From Gryllotalpicola protaetiae (GTDB lineage Bacteria; Actinomycetota; Actinomycetes; Actinomycetales; Microbacteriaceae), in the NCBI RefSeq assembly GCF_003627055.1, contig NZ_CP032624.1, forward strand, positions 1,054,001-1,118,000: a DNA stretch of 64,000 bases. The letters run 5' to 3'. The notes under the pieces are model-generated. The model made no database searches. It saw only the letters and a list, made by a program, of their open reading frames with translations, and was not told the DNA's origin. The number at the start of each line of letters is the position of its first letter. Position 1 is the stretch's first letter. Shown here one piece after another: positions 47,980 to 56,127 of this stretch. The translations under genes and the position numbers were made by a program.

Positions 47980-50900
47980 ATGACGATGACCGACACGCTC
48001 GAGCGCTTCTCGGCCGCGACCCGGCAGTGGTTCGCGGGCGCCTTCAGCGCGCCCACAGCCGCCCAGCTCGGCGCGTGGGAGGCCATCTCCTCGGGTCGCA
48101 ACACCCTCGTGATCGCGCCGACCGGGTCCGGCAAGACGCTCGCGGCCTTCTTGTGGGCGATCGACCGGCTGATGACGGAACCTCCGGCGGCTGAGATACC
48201 GGCGAAGCCGGCGTCTCGACGCCCGAGGTCAGGCACACGAGTCCTCTACATCTCGCCCCTGAAGGCGCTCGGCGTCGACGTCGAGCGGAACCTGCGCAGC
48301 CCCCTCGTCGGCATCGCGCAGACCTCGAGACGTCTGGGGGAAGACCCGCCCGAGGTGACCGTCGGGGTGCGGTCGGGCGACACACCGTCGAGTGAGAGGC
48401 AGCGGTTGCTGCGGCATCCGCCCGAGATCTTGATCACAACACCCGAATCGCTGTATCTCATGCTGACGTCGGGCGCGCGCGAGACGCTGCGCGAGGTCGA
48501 GACGGTGATCGTCGACGAGGTGCACGCGGTCGCGGCGACGAAGCGCGGGGCCCATCTCGCGCTGTCGCTCGAGCGGCTCGACGAACTGCTGGCGAAGCCT
48601 GCGCAGAGGGTGGGCCTGTCGGCGACGGTGCGGCCGCCCGAGGAGGTGGCACGGTTCCTGTCGGGGCAAGCCCCGACCACGATCGTGGCGCCGGGGTCGC
48701 AGAAGCGGTTCGATCTGCGGGTGATCGTGCCGGTCGAAGACATGCGCGAGCTGCAGAATGCTCCGGGCGGGGACAAGGTGGGCGGCACCATCTGGACCCA
48801 CGTCGATGAAGCCGTGCTCGATGAGGTGCTCGCGCACCGCTCGACCATCGTGTTCGCGAACGGCCGGCGCACGACCGAGCGGCTGACGGCGCGGCTCAAC
48901 GAGCTGTACGCCGAGAGGCTCGGATTCGAAGCCGAGGCCATGACCTCGTTCCCGGCTCAGCTGGTCGGGCAATCGGGCACGACCGGCGGTGTCTCGCCCG
49001 ACGCGCCGGTGCTCGCGCGCGCCCACCACGGCTCGGTGTCGAAGGAGCAGCGGGCCACCATCGAAGACGACCTCAAGACGGGCAGGCTGCGCTGCGTCGT
49101 CGCGACGAGCTCGCTCGAGCTCGGCATCGACATGGGCGAGGTCGACCTCGTCGTGCAGGTGGCCGCGCCGCCGTCGATCGCGAGCGGGCTGCAGCGCATC
49201 GGCCGTGCCGGGCACCAGGTGGGCGAGGTGTCGAAGGGCATCCTGTTCCCCAATCACCGCGCCGACCTCGTGCAGTCGGCGCTCGCGACCGAGCGCATGC
49301 GGGCGGGGCTCATCGAGAAGATCGGCGTGCCGCAGAATCCTCTCGACATCCTCGCGCAGCAGACGGTCGCGGCCGTGTCGGTCGCCCCGGTCGACGTCGA
49401 CGGGTGGTTCGACACCGTGCGGCGGTCGGCGCCGTTCGCCACGCTTCCGCGCGGGGCATACGAGGCCGTGCTCGACCTGCTGTCGGGCCGCTATCCCAGT
49501 GAGGAGTTCGGCGAGCTGCGCCCGCGGCTCGTGTGGGATCGCGAACGCGGCGTGCTGTCTTCGCGCCCCGGCGCGAGCCGACTGGCGGTGACGAGCGGCG
49601 GCACGATCCCCGACCGCGGGCTGTTCGGGGTGTTTATGGTCGCAGGGGCCGACGACAAGGCGCCGCGCCGGGTCGGCGAGCTCGACGAAGAGATGGTCTA
49701 CGAGTCGCGCGTCGGCGACGTCTTCGCCCTCGGCACCACGAGCTGGAAGATCGCGGAGATCACGCACGACCGCGTGATGGTGACCCCGGCCTACGGCGAG
49801 CCGGGGCGCGTGCCGTTCTGGCACGGCGACGGCATCGGCCGGCCGGCCGAACTGGGCGAGGCGCTCGGCGGCTTCGTGCGCGAGTTGGGTTCGAGCGATG
49901 CGGCGGATGCCTCGCAGCGGCTGCTCGCCGACGGGCTCGACGAGCGCGCCGCCCGGAACCTCCTGACCTACCTCGACGACCAGAAGACCGCGACCGGGCA
50001 TCTGCCGACCGACCGCACCCTCGTCGTCGAACGGTTCCGCGATGAGCTGGGCGACTGGCGCATCGTGCTGCACTCCCCCTACGGGCAGATGGTGCACGCG
50101 CCGTGGGCGCTCGCCGTCGGGCGGCGCGTGCGCGAGAGCCTCGGGCTCGAGGGCGCGGTGCTCGCCGCCGATGACGGGATCATCGTGCGGCTGCCGGACT
50201 CAGACGCCGAGCCGCCGGGGGCCGAGCTGTTCGTGTTCGCGCCCGACGAGCTGGATTCCGTCGTGACGGAGGAGGTCGGCGGGTCGGCGCTGTTCGCGGC
50301 GCGCTTCCGCGAGGCCGCCCAGCGGGCGCTGCTCTTCCCGCGGTACGACCCCGGTCGCAGGAATCCGCTCTGGCAGCAGCGCATGCGCTCTGCGCAGCTG
50401 CTCGAGGTGGCGCACAAGTACCCGCAGTTCCCGATCATCCTCGAGACGATGCGCGAGTGCCTGCGGGACGTGTACGACCTGCCCGCGCTGCGCGAGCTCG
50501 TGAAGAAGATCGAGCAGCGGAAGATCCGGCTCGTCGAGACCATGAGCGAGAAGCCGTCACCGTATGCGTCGAACCTGCTGTTCGGGTACATCGCGGCGTT
50601 CATGTACGAGGGCGACTCGCCGCTCGCCGAGCGCCGGGCCGCCGCACTGACGGTCGACACCGAGCTGCTCGGGCAGCTGCTCGGGCGCTCGGAGCTGCGC
50701 GAGCTGCTCGACCCCACCGTGATCGCGCGCGTCGAGGGCGAGCTGCAGCGCCTTCCGGAGGAGCGACATGCGCGCGGGCTCGAAGGCGTCGCCGATCTGC
50801 TGCGCGTGCTCGGGCCGCTGTCGGTTCCCGAGTTGGGCGAGCGATTCGCCGGGGATGCCGCGGAGCTGACCACTGCGATCGAGGATCTCGTCGTCGCGAA

Positions 50901-52575
50901 GCGCGCGCTGCGCGTATCCCTCGCCGGGGTCGAACGCATAGCCGCCATCGAGGATGCCCCGCGGTTGCGCGACGCGATCGGGGTGCCCCTGCCGATCGGG
51001 GTGCCGACGGCGTTCATCGAGCCGGTCGCCGACCCGCTCGGCGACCTCGTCGGGCGCTACGCGCGCACGCACGGGCCGTTCGCCGCCGACGAGGCGGCCG
51101 AGCGCTTCGGCCTCGGAACCGCGGTCGTCACCGACACGCTGCGCAGGCTGTCGCACGAGCGCCGCGTCGTCGAGGGCGAGTTCCGGCCGCACGCGACCGG
51201 TACCGAGTGGTGCGACGCCGACGTGCTGCGCCGTCTGCGGCGACTGTCGCTCGCGGCGCTGCGGCACGAGGTCGAGCCGGTCGAGCCGGCTGCCTACGCG
51301 CGGTTCCTTCCCGAGTGGCAGCACGTCGGGACGCTCTCGATGAAGGGCGTCGACGGGGTGGCATCCGTCATCGAGCAGCTGGCTGGGGTGCGCGCGCCGG
51401 CATCCGCATGGGAGTCGCTGATCCTGCCGTCTCGCGTGCCCGATTTCGCGCCCGTTATGCTCGACGAGCTGACAGCGAGCGGCGAGGTCATCTGGGCCGG
51501 CGCCGGCACGATTCCGGGGCGCGACGGGTGGCTCAGCTTCCACCTGGCGGAGAACGCGCCGCTGACGCTCGCAGCCCCGATGGATTTCGAGACGGACGAG
51601 TTGCAGCGCGAGATCCTGACGACGCTCGGAGCGGGCGGCGGGTTCTTCTTCCGGCAGCTGTCCGACGCGGTCGGCTCGCAAGACGACACCGTGCTCGAGA
51701 CCGCCCTGTGGGATCTCGTGTGGGCCGGCCTCGTGACCAACGACACCCTCGCACCGGTGCGGGCGCTCACCGGTAGCCGCGCCGCGCACAAGCGGCCGGC
51801 CCGGGCGCCGCGCACGCGCATGTTCCGGGGCGGGCGCATGCAGCTCGCGTCGTCGACGATCGCTCGCCCGAATGTGCCGACCCGCACGGGGCCGCCGACC
51901 GTCGCCGGGCGCTGGTCATTGTTGCCGCTCGGCACCGCCGACCCGACGCTGCGCGCGCATGCTGCGGCCGAGAACCTGCTCGACCGCTACGGCGTGGTGA
52001 CCCGTGGCGCTGTCCAGAGCGAGGGGCTGCCCGGTGGCTTCGCGCTCGCATATCGCGTGCTCGCCGAATTCGAGCAGGCCGGTCAGGTGCGACGCGGGTA
52101 CTTCATCGAGACGCTCGGCGCAGCGCAGTTCGCGAGCTCGCCGACGGTCGACCGGCTGCGCGGGTTCGTGGCGGATGCCACGGCCGATCCGTTGCTTTCC
52201 GCGGTGACACTGGCGGCGACCGACCCGGCGAACCCGTATGGCGCGGCGTTGCCCTGGCCCGATCCGCCGGCGGCCGCCGATGGCTCCTCGGGCCATCGTG
52301 CGGGGCGGAAGGCCGGCGCGCTCGTCGCGCTCGTCGATGGGGCCTTGGTCCTGTACATCGAGCGGGGCGGGAAGACGGTGCTCGCGTTCAGCTCGGACGC
52401 GCCGGTGCTCGGCGCGGCCGCTGCGTCGGTCGCGCAGCTCGTGCGCCGCGGGGGCACCGATCGGCTCGCGATCGAGTCGGCCAACGGCGGGTTCGTGCTC
52501 GGCACCCCGCTCGGCGAGGCGCTTGCCGCAGCCGGGTTCAGCGAGACGCCGCGGGGGCTGCGGCTCAGGTACTGA
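47980..52575 (+). CDS. lhr: Lhr-type ATP-dependent helicase
   Basis: A 1531-residue large helicase-related protein. Motif I is APTGSGKTLAAFLWAID (about residue 45), Ia VLYISPLKAL, DEVH box VIVDEVHAV, SATV, SLELGIDMGEVDLVVQVAAP and motif VI LQRIGRAGHQVG. The Lhr core winged-helix and beta-barrel follow, then the long C-terminal region found in full-length actinobacterial Lhr. Lhr is a 3'-5' DNA translocase implicated in DNA repair, acting in the cytoplasm. Between motifs I and Ia (about residues 68-85) is an insertion, EIPAKPASRRPRSG, encoded by a palindromic element. ATG 47986 is an alternative start. Confidence 0.95.
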   Translation: MTMTDTLERFSAATRQWFAGAFSAPTAAQLGAWEAISSGRNTLVIAPTGSGKTLAAFLWAIDRLMTEPPAAEIPAKPASRRPRSGTRVLYISPLKALGVDVERNLRSPLVGIAQTSRRLGEDPPEVTVGVRSGDTPSSERQRLLRHPPEILITTPESLYLMLTSGARETLREVETVIVDEVHAVAATKRGAHLALSLERLDELLAKPAQRVGLSATVRPPEEVARFLSGQAPTTIVAPGSQKRFDLRVIVPVEDMRELQNAPGGDKVGGTIWTHVDEAVLDEVLAHRSTIVFANGRRTTERLTARLNELYAERLGFEAEAMTSFPAQLVGQSGTTGGVSPDAPVLARAHHGSVSKEQRATIEDDLKTGRLRCVVATSSLELGIDMGEVDLVVQVAAPPSIASGLQRIGRAGHQVGEVSKGILFPNHRADLVQSALATERMRAGLIEKIGVPQNPLDILAQQTVAAVSVAPVDVDGWFDTVRRSAPFATLPRGAYEAVLDLLSGRYPSEEFGELRPRLVWDRERGVLSSRPGASRLAVTSGGTIPDRGLFGVFMVAGADDKAPRRVGELDEEMVYESRVGDVFALGTTSWKIAEITHDRVMVTPAYGEPGRVPFWHGDGIGRPAELGEALGGFVRELGSSDAADASQRLLADGLDERAARNLLTYLDDQKTATGHLPTDRTLVVERFRDELGDWRIVLHSPYGQMVHAPWALAVGRRVRESLGLEGAVLAADDGIIVRLPDSDAEPPGAELFVFAPDELDSVVTEEVGGSALFAARFREAAQRALLFPRYDPGRRNPLWQQRMRSAQLLEVAHKYPQFPIILETMRECLRDVYDLPALRELVKKIEQRKIRLVETMSEKPSPYASNLLFGYIAAFMYEGDSPLAERRAAALTVDTELLGQLLGRSELRELLDPTVIARVEGELQRLPEERHARGLEGVADLLRVLGPLSVPELGERFAGDAAELTTAIEDLVVAKRALRVSLAGVERIAAIEDAPRLRDAIGVPLPIGVPTAFIEPVADPLGDLVGRYARTHGPFAADEAAERFGLGTAVVTDTLRRLSHERRVVEGEFRPHATGTEWCDADVLRRLRRLSLAALRHEVEPVEPAAYARFLPEWQHVGTLSMKGVDGVASVIEQLAGVRAPASAWESLILPSRVPDFAPVMLDELTASGEVIWAGAGTIPGRDGWLSFHLAENAPLTLAAPMDFETDELQREILTTLGAGGGFFFRQLSDAVGSQDDTVLETALWDLVWAGLVTNDTLAPVRALTGSRAAHKRPARAPRTRMFRGGRMQLASSTIARPNVPTRTGPPTVAGRWSLLPLGTADPTLRAHAAAENLLDRYGVVTRGAVQSEGLPGGFALAYRVLAEFEQAGQVRRGYFIETLGAAQFASSPTVDRLRGFVADATADPLLSAVTLAATDPANPYGAALPWPDPPAAADGSSGHRAGRKAGALVALVDGALVLYIERGGKTVLAFSSDAPVLGAAAASVAQLVRRGGTDRLAIESANGGFVLGTPLGEALAAAGFSETPRGLRLRY
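48193..48219 (+). repeat. Palindromic element in lhr, reverse orientation (copy F)
   Basis: GAGATACCGGC-GAA-GCCGGCGTCTC is an inverted repeat. Read on the other strand it begins TCGAGACGCCGGCTTCGCCGG, sharing the TCGAGACGC core with copies A-E. Here the gene reads it in the opposite direction, as EIPAKPASR. Confidence 0.65.
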
Positions 52576-52679
52576 TTCGTCCGGGTCGCGGTGTCGGTGG
52601 CTGTGTGAAACTCGTGGTGTCGCGCCGGGGTGTGAATAACTGTTCTATTGTTTGGCTTCCAATGTGGGTGACGGGTTGG

Positions 52680-52691
52680 TAGACTCGGAGC
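52680..52691 (+). promoter_or_regulatory. -10-like TAGACT before the HNH gene
   Basis: TAGACT (52680-52685) is 6 bases before ATG 52692, so transcription would start at or next to the start codon (leaderless). No convincing -35 was seen. The flanking segment is AT-rich (TGTTCTATTGTTTGG) compared with its surroundings. Confidence 0.4.
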
Positions 52692-54029
52692 ATGTCGAAG
52701 GTCGGTGCTGCAGCGTGTGAGACGCTCACGCGTCTCGGCCGCGCGCTGCCGGTGGACCCTGCTGTGCTGACGGACGGGCAGCTGATCCGGCTGGTGGAGG
52801 ACGCGGAGGCCGCGCAGCGGCAGGTCGGTGCGGTGAAGCTGGCTGTGGCGGCTGAGATGGCCCGGCGTTCTGCGGCCGATGATCCGGGTTCTTTGGCGCG
52901 CCGGTTGGGGTTCAAGACCGCGGCGGCCGCCTTGTCGGGGCTGACGGGGTCCTCCGGGAGGGAGGCGCAGAGACTCGTCACGGAGGCTGCCGACCTTGCC
53001 GGGCTTCCGGCTGTGGAGGCGGCGGTGCTGGATGGGCGGATCGGCCGGGAGGCTGCCGCGGCGATCAGCGGGGAGCTGAAGAAAGCCGCATCCACCGCCG
53101 ACGCGGGTGACCTCGAAGCCGCGCAGACCGAGCTCGTGGAGCTCGCGGTGAGCACTGGAGCCGACGAGGTGAGGGCGAAGGCGGCCGAGACGGCTGCGGG
53201 CCTGACGGTCGAGGTCGTTCAGGAGCAGGCGAAGAAGGCTATGGCCGAGCGGTTCTTCTGGATGAGCCCCGTCATCGACGGGTCCGCACGGGTGTCCGGG
53301 CGGCTGCCGACCGGGCACGCCTCCGTGATCAAGTCCGTGCTCGACGGGCTGCGGAACCCGAAGGGGAAGAAGACCGTCACCTTCCAGCCCGTCGCGGAGG
53401 ACGCACCGGGTGATGCGCGCACGGCCGGGCAGGCCGACGCCGACCACCTCCGCGACGTGTTCGCGCTCGCGGCCCGCTCGGTCGACATGCCCGACATGGC
53501 CGGCGACCACCCCACCGTGTGGCTCTCCACCACCCTGAGCGAACTGGAGTCCGGTGCCGGGCTCGCGTTCTACGCCGGCACCCCCGGTCCCGTCCCCGCG
53601 AGCGAGGCCGTGCAGGCCGCGTGCACGGGCGGGACCCAGGCCGTGATCTTCGACGACCAGGGCGCCGTCCTGAACCTCGGCAGAAGTACGCGCGGGTTCA
53701 CCCGTCGGCAGCGGCGCGCGATCTCCCTCAGAGACGGCGGCACCTGTTTGATCCCCGACTGCTCGGTGCCCGCCCAGTGGTGCGAAGTCCACCACGTCAT
53801 CAGCTACCGCGACGGCGGTGCCACCGATATTGGCAACGGCGTCAACCTGTGCTGGTTCCACCACCACGACATCGACACCGGCCCCTGGCAGATCCGCATG
53901 ACAAACGGCACACCAGAAGTCAGATACGCCTACGGCGGAAGAACCATCGACTGGAAACCGGTGGGCAATGGAACCGCCGCGCACCTCCAAACCACGGCAC
54001 CACCCGGCGCACCACCGCCACTGCAGTAG
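52692..54029 (+). CDS. DUF222 / HNH endonuclease (13E12-repeat family)
   Basis: A 445-residue protein. The DUF222 domain spans about residues 25-290 (LVEDAEAAQRQVGAVKLAVA; LDGRIGREAAAAISGELKK). The HNH motif is at about 352-395: RDGGTCLIPDCSVPAQWCEV, HHVISYRDGGATDIGNGVNL and CWFHHHDID, with the Cys-x-x-Cys-type zinc ligands and both His. This family is amplified in many actinobacteria (REP13E12 in Mycobacterium) and is suspected to be selfish or defence-related; function is unproven. No repeats or attachment sites were seen around it. Confidence 0.92.
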   Translation: MSKVGAAACETLTRLGRALPVDPAVLTDGQLIRLVEDAEAAQRQVGAVKLAVAAEMARRSAADDPGSLARRLGFKTAAAALSGLTGSSGREAQRLVTEAADLAGLPAVEAAVLDGRIGREAAAAISGELKKAASTADAGDLEAAQTELVELAVSTGADEVRAKAAETAAGLTVEVVQEQAKKAMAERFFWMSPVIDGSARVSGRLPTGHASVIKSVLDGLRNPKGKKTVTFQPVAEDAPGDARTAGQADADHLRDVFALAARSVDMPDMAGDHPTVWLSTTLSELESGAGLAFYAGTPGPVPASEAVQAACTGGTQAVIFDDQGAVLNLGRSTRGFTRRQRRAISLRDGGTCLIPDCSVPAQWCEVHHVISYRDGGATDIGNGVNLCWFHHHDIDTGPWQIRMTNGTPEVRYAYGGRTIDWKPVGNGTAAHLQTTAPPGAPPPLQ

Positions 54030-54055
54030 CGGGCCCGACGAGTCGCGGGCTCTAG

Positions 54056-55066
54056 CTAGTCGGCCGACCCAGGCGCTTCCTCGAGATCGGCCAGGTCGAG
54101 CACGAAGCGGTAGCGCACCTCGTTCCGTTCGAGGCGGTCGAGCGCCTCGGAGACCTGCGTCGACGGCACCCGTTCGATGTCGGCGACGATGCCGCGCTCG
54201 GCCGCGAAGGCGAGCATCTCGGCAGTGCCGCGGCGACCGCCCGTGCCCGATGAGGTCAGCTTGCGTCGGCCGCGTGTCAGCAGCATCAGCGGCACCTGCG
54301 TCGGCAGCGGCGCGCCGACCACGCTGAGCGTGCCGTCGAGGGCGAGCAAGTCGAGCAACGGCGCGAGATCGTGCGGGGCCGAGATCGTGTCGAGGATGAA
54401 ATCGAACCGCCCCGCGGCCGCGGCGAGCTGCGCCTCGTCGGTCGTGTCGACGAGCTCCGTCGCCCCGAGTGCGCGCGCGTCTGCAGCCTTGTCGGGTGTG
54501 CGGCTCAGCACCGTGACCTCGGCACCCAGGGCGACGGCGAACTTCACGCCCAGATGCCCGACGCCACCGAGGCCGGCGACGGCGACCGTGCTGCCCTGGC
54601 CGACGCCCGCGGCGCGCAGCGGTTCCCACACGGTGATGCCGGCGCAGAGCAGTGGTGCTGCCGCCGCTGGGTCGAGGCCCTCCGGCAGGGGGTAGGCGAA
54701 CGAGGACCGCACGATGTACTCGCGGCTGTAGCCGCCCTGGGTCGTCGTACCGTCGACGCGGTCTTTGCCGCCGTAAGTCGTGACAGGGCCCTCGAGGCAG
54801 TAGTTCTCCTGCCCGACCCGACACATGGCGCACTTGCCGCACGAGTCGACAACCGTACCGACCGCGACCCGGTCGCCCGGCGCGAAGCCGGTCACCGCCG
54901 GCCCGATGTCAGTCACGGTTCCGGTGAACTCGTGACCGGGCACGAGACCCTTTGTGGCCTTCCCGACCAGACCGTGGATCGCGTGCAGGTCGCTGTGGCA
55001 GACCCCGCAGTAGTCGACCCGCACGGCGAGGTCGTCATCGCGCAGCTCGCGGCGCTCGATCGTCAC
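54056..55066 (-). CDS. Zinc-dependent alcohol dehydrogenase (YahK/cinnamyl-ADH type), start uncertain
   Basis: A 336-residue protein from the first standard start (GTG 55066). Catalytic zinc ligands are in CGVCHSDLHAIHG and GHEFTG, the structural zinc site is CGKCAMCRVGQENYC, and the NAD(P) fold is VAGLGGVGHLG. It reduces aldehydes to alcohols with NADPH in related enzymes. Homology seems to begin upstream: the same frame continues back as ITTAWQSTDNSTELRR, which resembles the usual N-terminus, but there is no ATG, GTG or TTG for it. The real start may be CTG 55123 (preceded by GAGAGGG) or the gene may be damaged. It is divergent from a MerR regulator. Confidence 0.88.
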   Translation of the reverse strand: MTIERRELRDDDLAVRVDYCGVCHSDLHAIHGLVGKATKGLVPGHEFTGTVTDIGPAVTGFAPGDRVAVGTVVDSCGKCAMCRVGQENYCLEGPVTTYGGKDRVDGTTTQGGYSREYIVRSSFAYPLPEGLDPAAAAPLLCAGITVWEPLRAAGVGQGSTVAVAGLGGVGHLGVKFAVALGAEVTVLSRTPDKAADARALGATELVDTTDEAQLAAAAGRFDFILDTISAPHDLAPLLDLLALDGTLSVVGAPLPTQVPLMLLTRGRRKLTSSGTGGRRGTAEMLAFAAERGIVADIERVPSTQVSEALDRLERNEVRYRFVLDLADLEEAPGSAD

Positions 55067-55299
55067 TCGCCTCAGCTCAGTCGAGTTGTCGGTGCTCTGC
55101 CAGGCGGTGGTGATTGCGAGCAGGCGACCCTCTCGAGCTGCTCGCTCTCGTCGTGTCGCTCGCGTCGACCTGGTCGCCCGCGAGCGGAATCTACGCAGCC
55201 ACGACCGACGAGCCCGCCACCGACCACGAGCGCCGTCGCGAGCTGCTTCGCGAGAGCGTCACCCGTCTTCTCGCACCCTGAGCGCAGCACCCGCCCCGC

Positions 55300-55328
55300 T
55301 TGACATTGACGCGACGTCAACCTCTAGC
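55300..55328 (+). promoter_or_regulatory. MerR-regulator promoter with operator in the spacer
   Basis: TTGACA (55300-55305), 17-bp spacer, TCTAGC (55323-55328), ATG at 55338. The spacer contains the dyad TTGACG-CGA-CGTCAA (55306-55320), where MerR proteins usually bind. The short distance from -10 to ATG implies an almost leaderless mRNA. Confidence 0.6.
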
Positions 55329-55337
55329 GTCGTCGAC

Positions 55338-56117
55338 ATGCGAGACGAGCGGGCGCGGGAATGGCCGATCACCGAGGTGGTCGCGCTGACCGGGACAACG
55401 AGCAGGACGCTGCGCCACTACGGCGACCTCGGCCTGCTTCCGCCGTCGCGCGTCGGTGAGAACGGTTACCGCTACTACGACCAGCACGCGCTCGTGCGGC
55501 TGCAGCGCATCCTGCTGCTGCGCCGGCTGGGGCTCGGGCTGCCCGAAATCGGGCGCGTGATCGACGAGCAGCTCGACGTCGCCGAGGCGCTCGATCGGCA
55601 TGTGCGGGCGTTGCTCGCCGAGCAGGAGCAGCTCGGGCGGCGGCTCGCGTCGGTGCGCCGCACCCTCGCCGCGATCAAAGACGGAAAGGACCTGGAGATG
55701 ACCGAGATGTTCGACGGCTTCGACCACACGCGCTACCGCGACGAGGTCGAGCAGCGCTGGGGGAAGGACGCGTACGCCAGCGGTGCGAGCTGGTGGGAGG
55801 CGAAGAGCCCCGACGAGAAGACACGGCTGCAGGCCGAGCAGAAGGCCCGGTCACGCGCCTGGACGGAGCTGAGCGAGACGGATGCCTCGCCCGACTCCCC
55901 TGCGGCGCAGCGGCTCGCCGCCGAGCACGTCGACTGGCTGCGCGGCGTGCCGGGCACCCCGGCAGCCTCCGGCGACCCGACGGCGCTGCGCGGCTACGTG
56001 CTCGGGCTCGCCGAGCTGTACGTCGCCGACGAGCGCTTCGCCGCGAACTACGGGGGCGCCGAAGGGGCGGCCTTCGTGAAGGCCGCCCTCGAGCACTACG
56101 TCGCGACTGTGCTGTAG
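55338..56117 (+). CDS. MerR-family regulator with TipAS-type domain
   Basis: A 259-residue regulator. The MerR HTH is at the N-terminus: ITEVVALTGTTSRTLRHYGD, LGLLPPSRVGENGYRYYDQH. A coiled-coil dimer helix follows (DRHVRALLAEQEQLGRRLAS) and the C-terminal ~130 residues match TipAS: TRYRDEVEQRWGKDAYASGA, SWWEAKS, and YVADERFAANYGGAEGAAFV. TipA proteins bind thiopeptide-like or other drugs and activate their own promoters. The open frame extends upstream to 55086, but MRDERAREWPITEV fits the family and the promoter. It is divergent from the alcohol dehydrogenase gene. Confidence 0.92.
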   Translation: MRDERAREWPITEVVALTGTTSRTLRHYGDLGLLPPSRVGENGYRYYDQHALVRLQRILLLRRLGLGLPEIGRVIDEQLDVAEALDRHVRALLAEQEQLGRRLASVRRTLAAIKDGKDLEMTEMFDGFDHTRYRDEVEQRWGKDAYASGASWWEAKSPDEKTRLQAEQKARSRAWTELSETDASPDSPAAQRLAAEHVDWLRGVPGTPAASGDPTALRGYVLGLAELYVADERFAANYGGAEGAAFVKAALEHYVATVL

Positions 56118-56127
56118 TCGGCCCCCG

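Noticed and set aside
52692-54029. DUF222/HNH gene as part of an insertion sequence or prophage
   Set aside because: No terminal repeats, integrase or target duplication were found nearby; the family is chromosomal and multicopy in actinobacteria.
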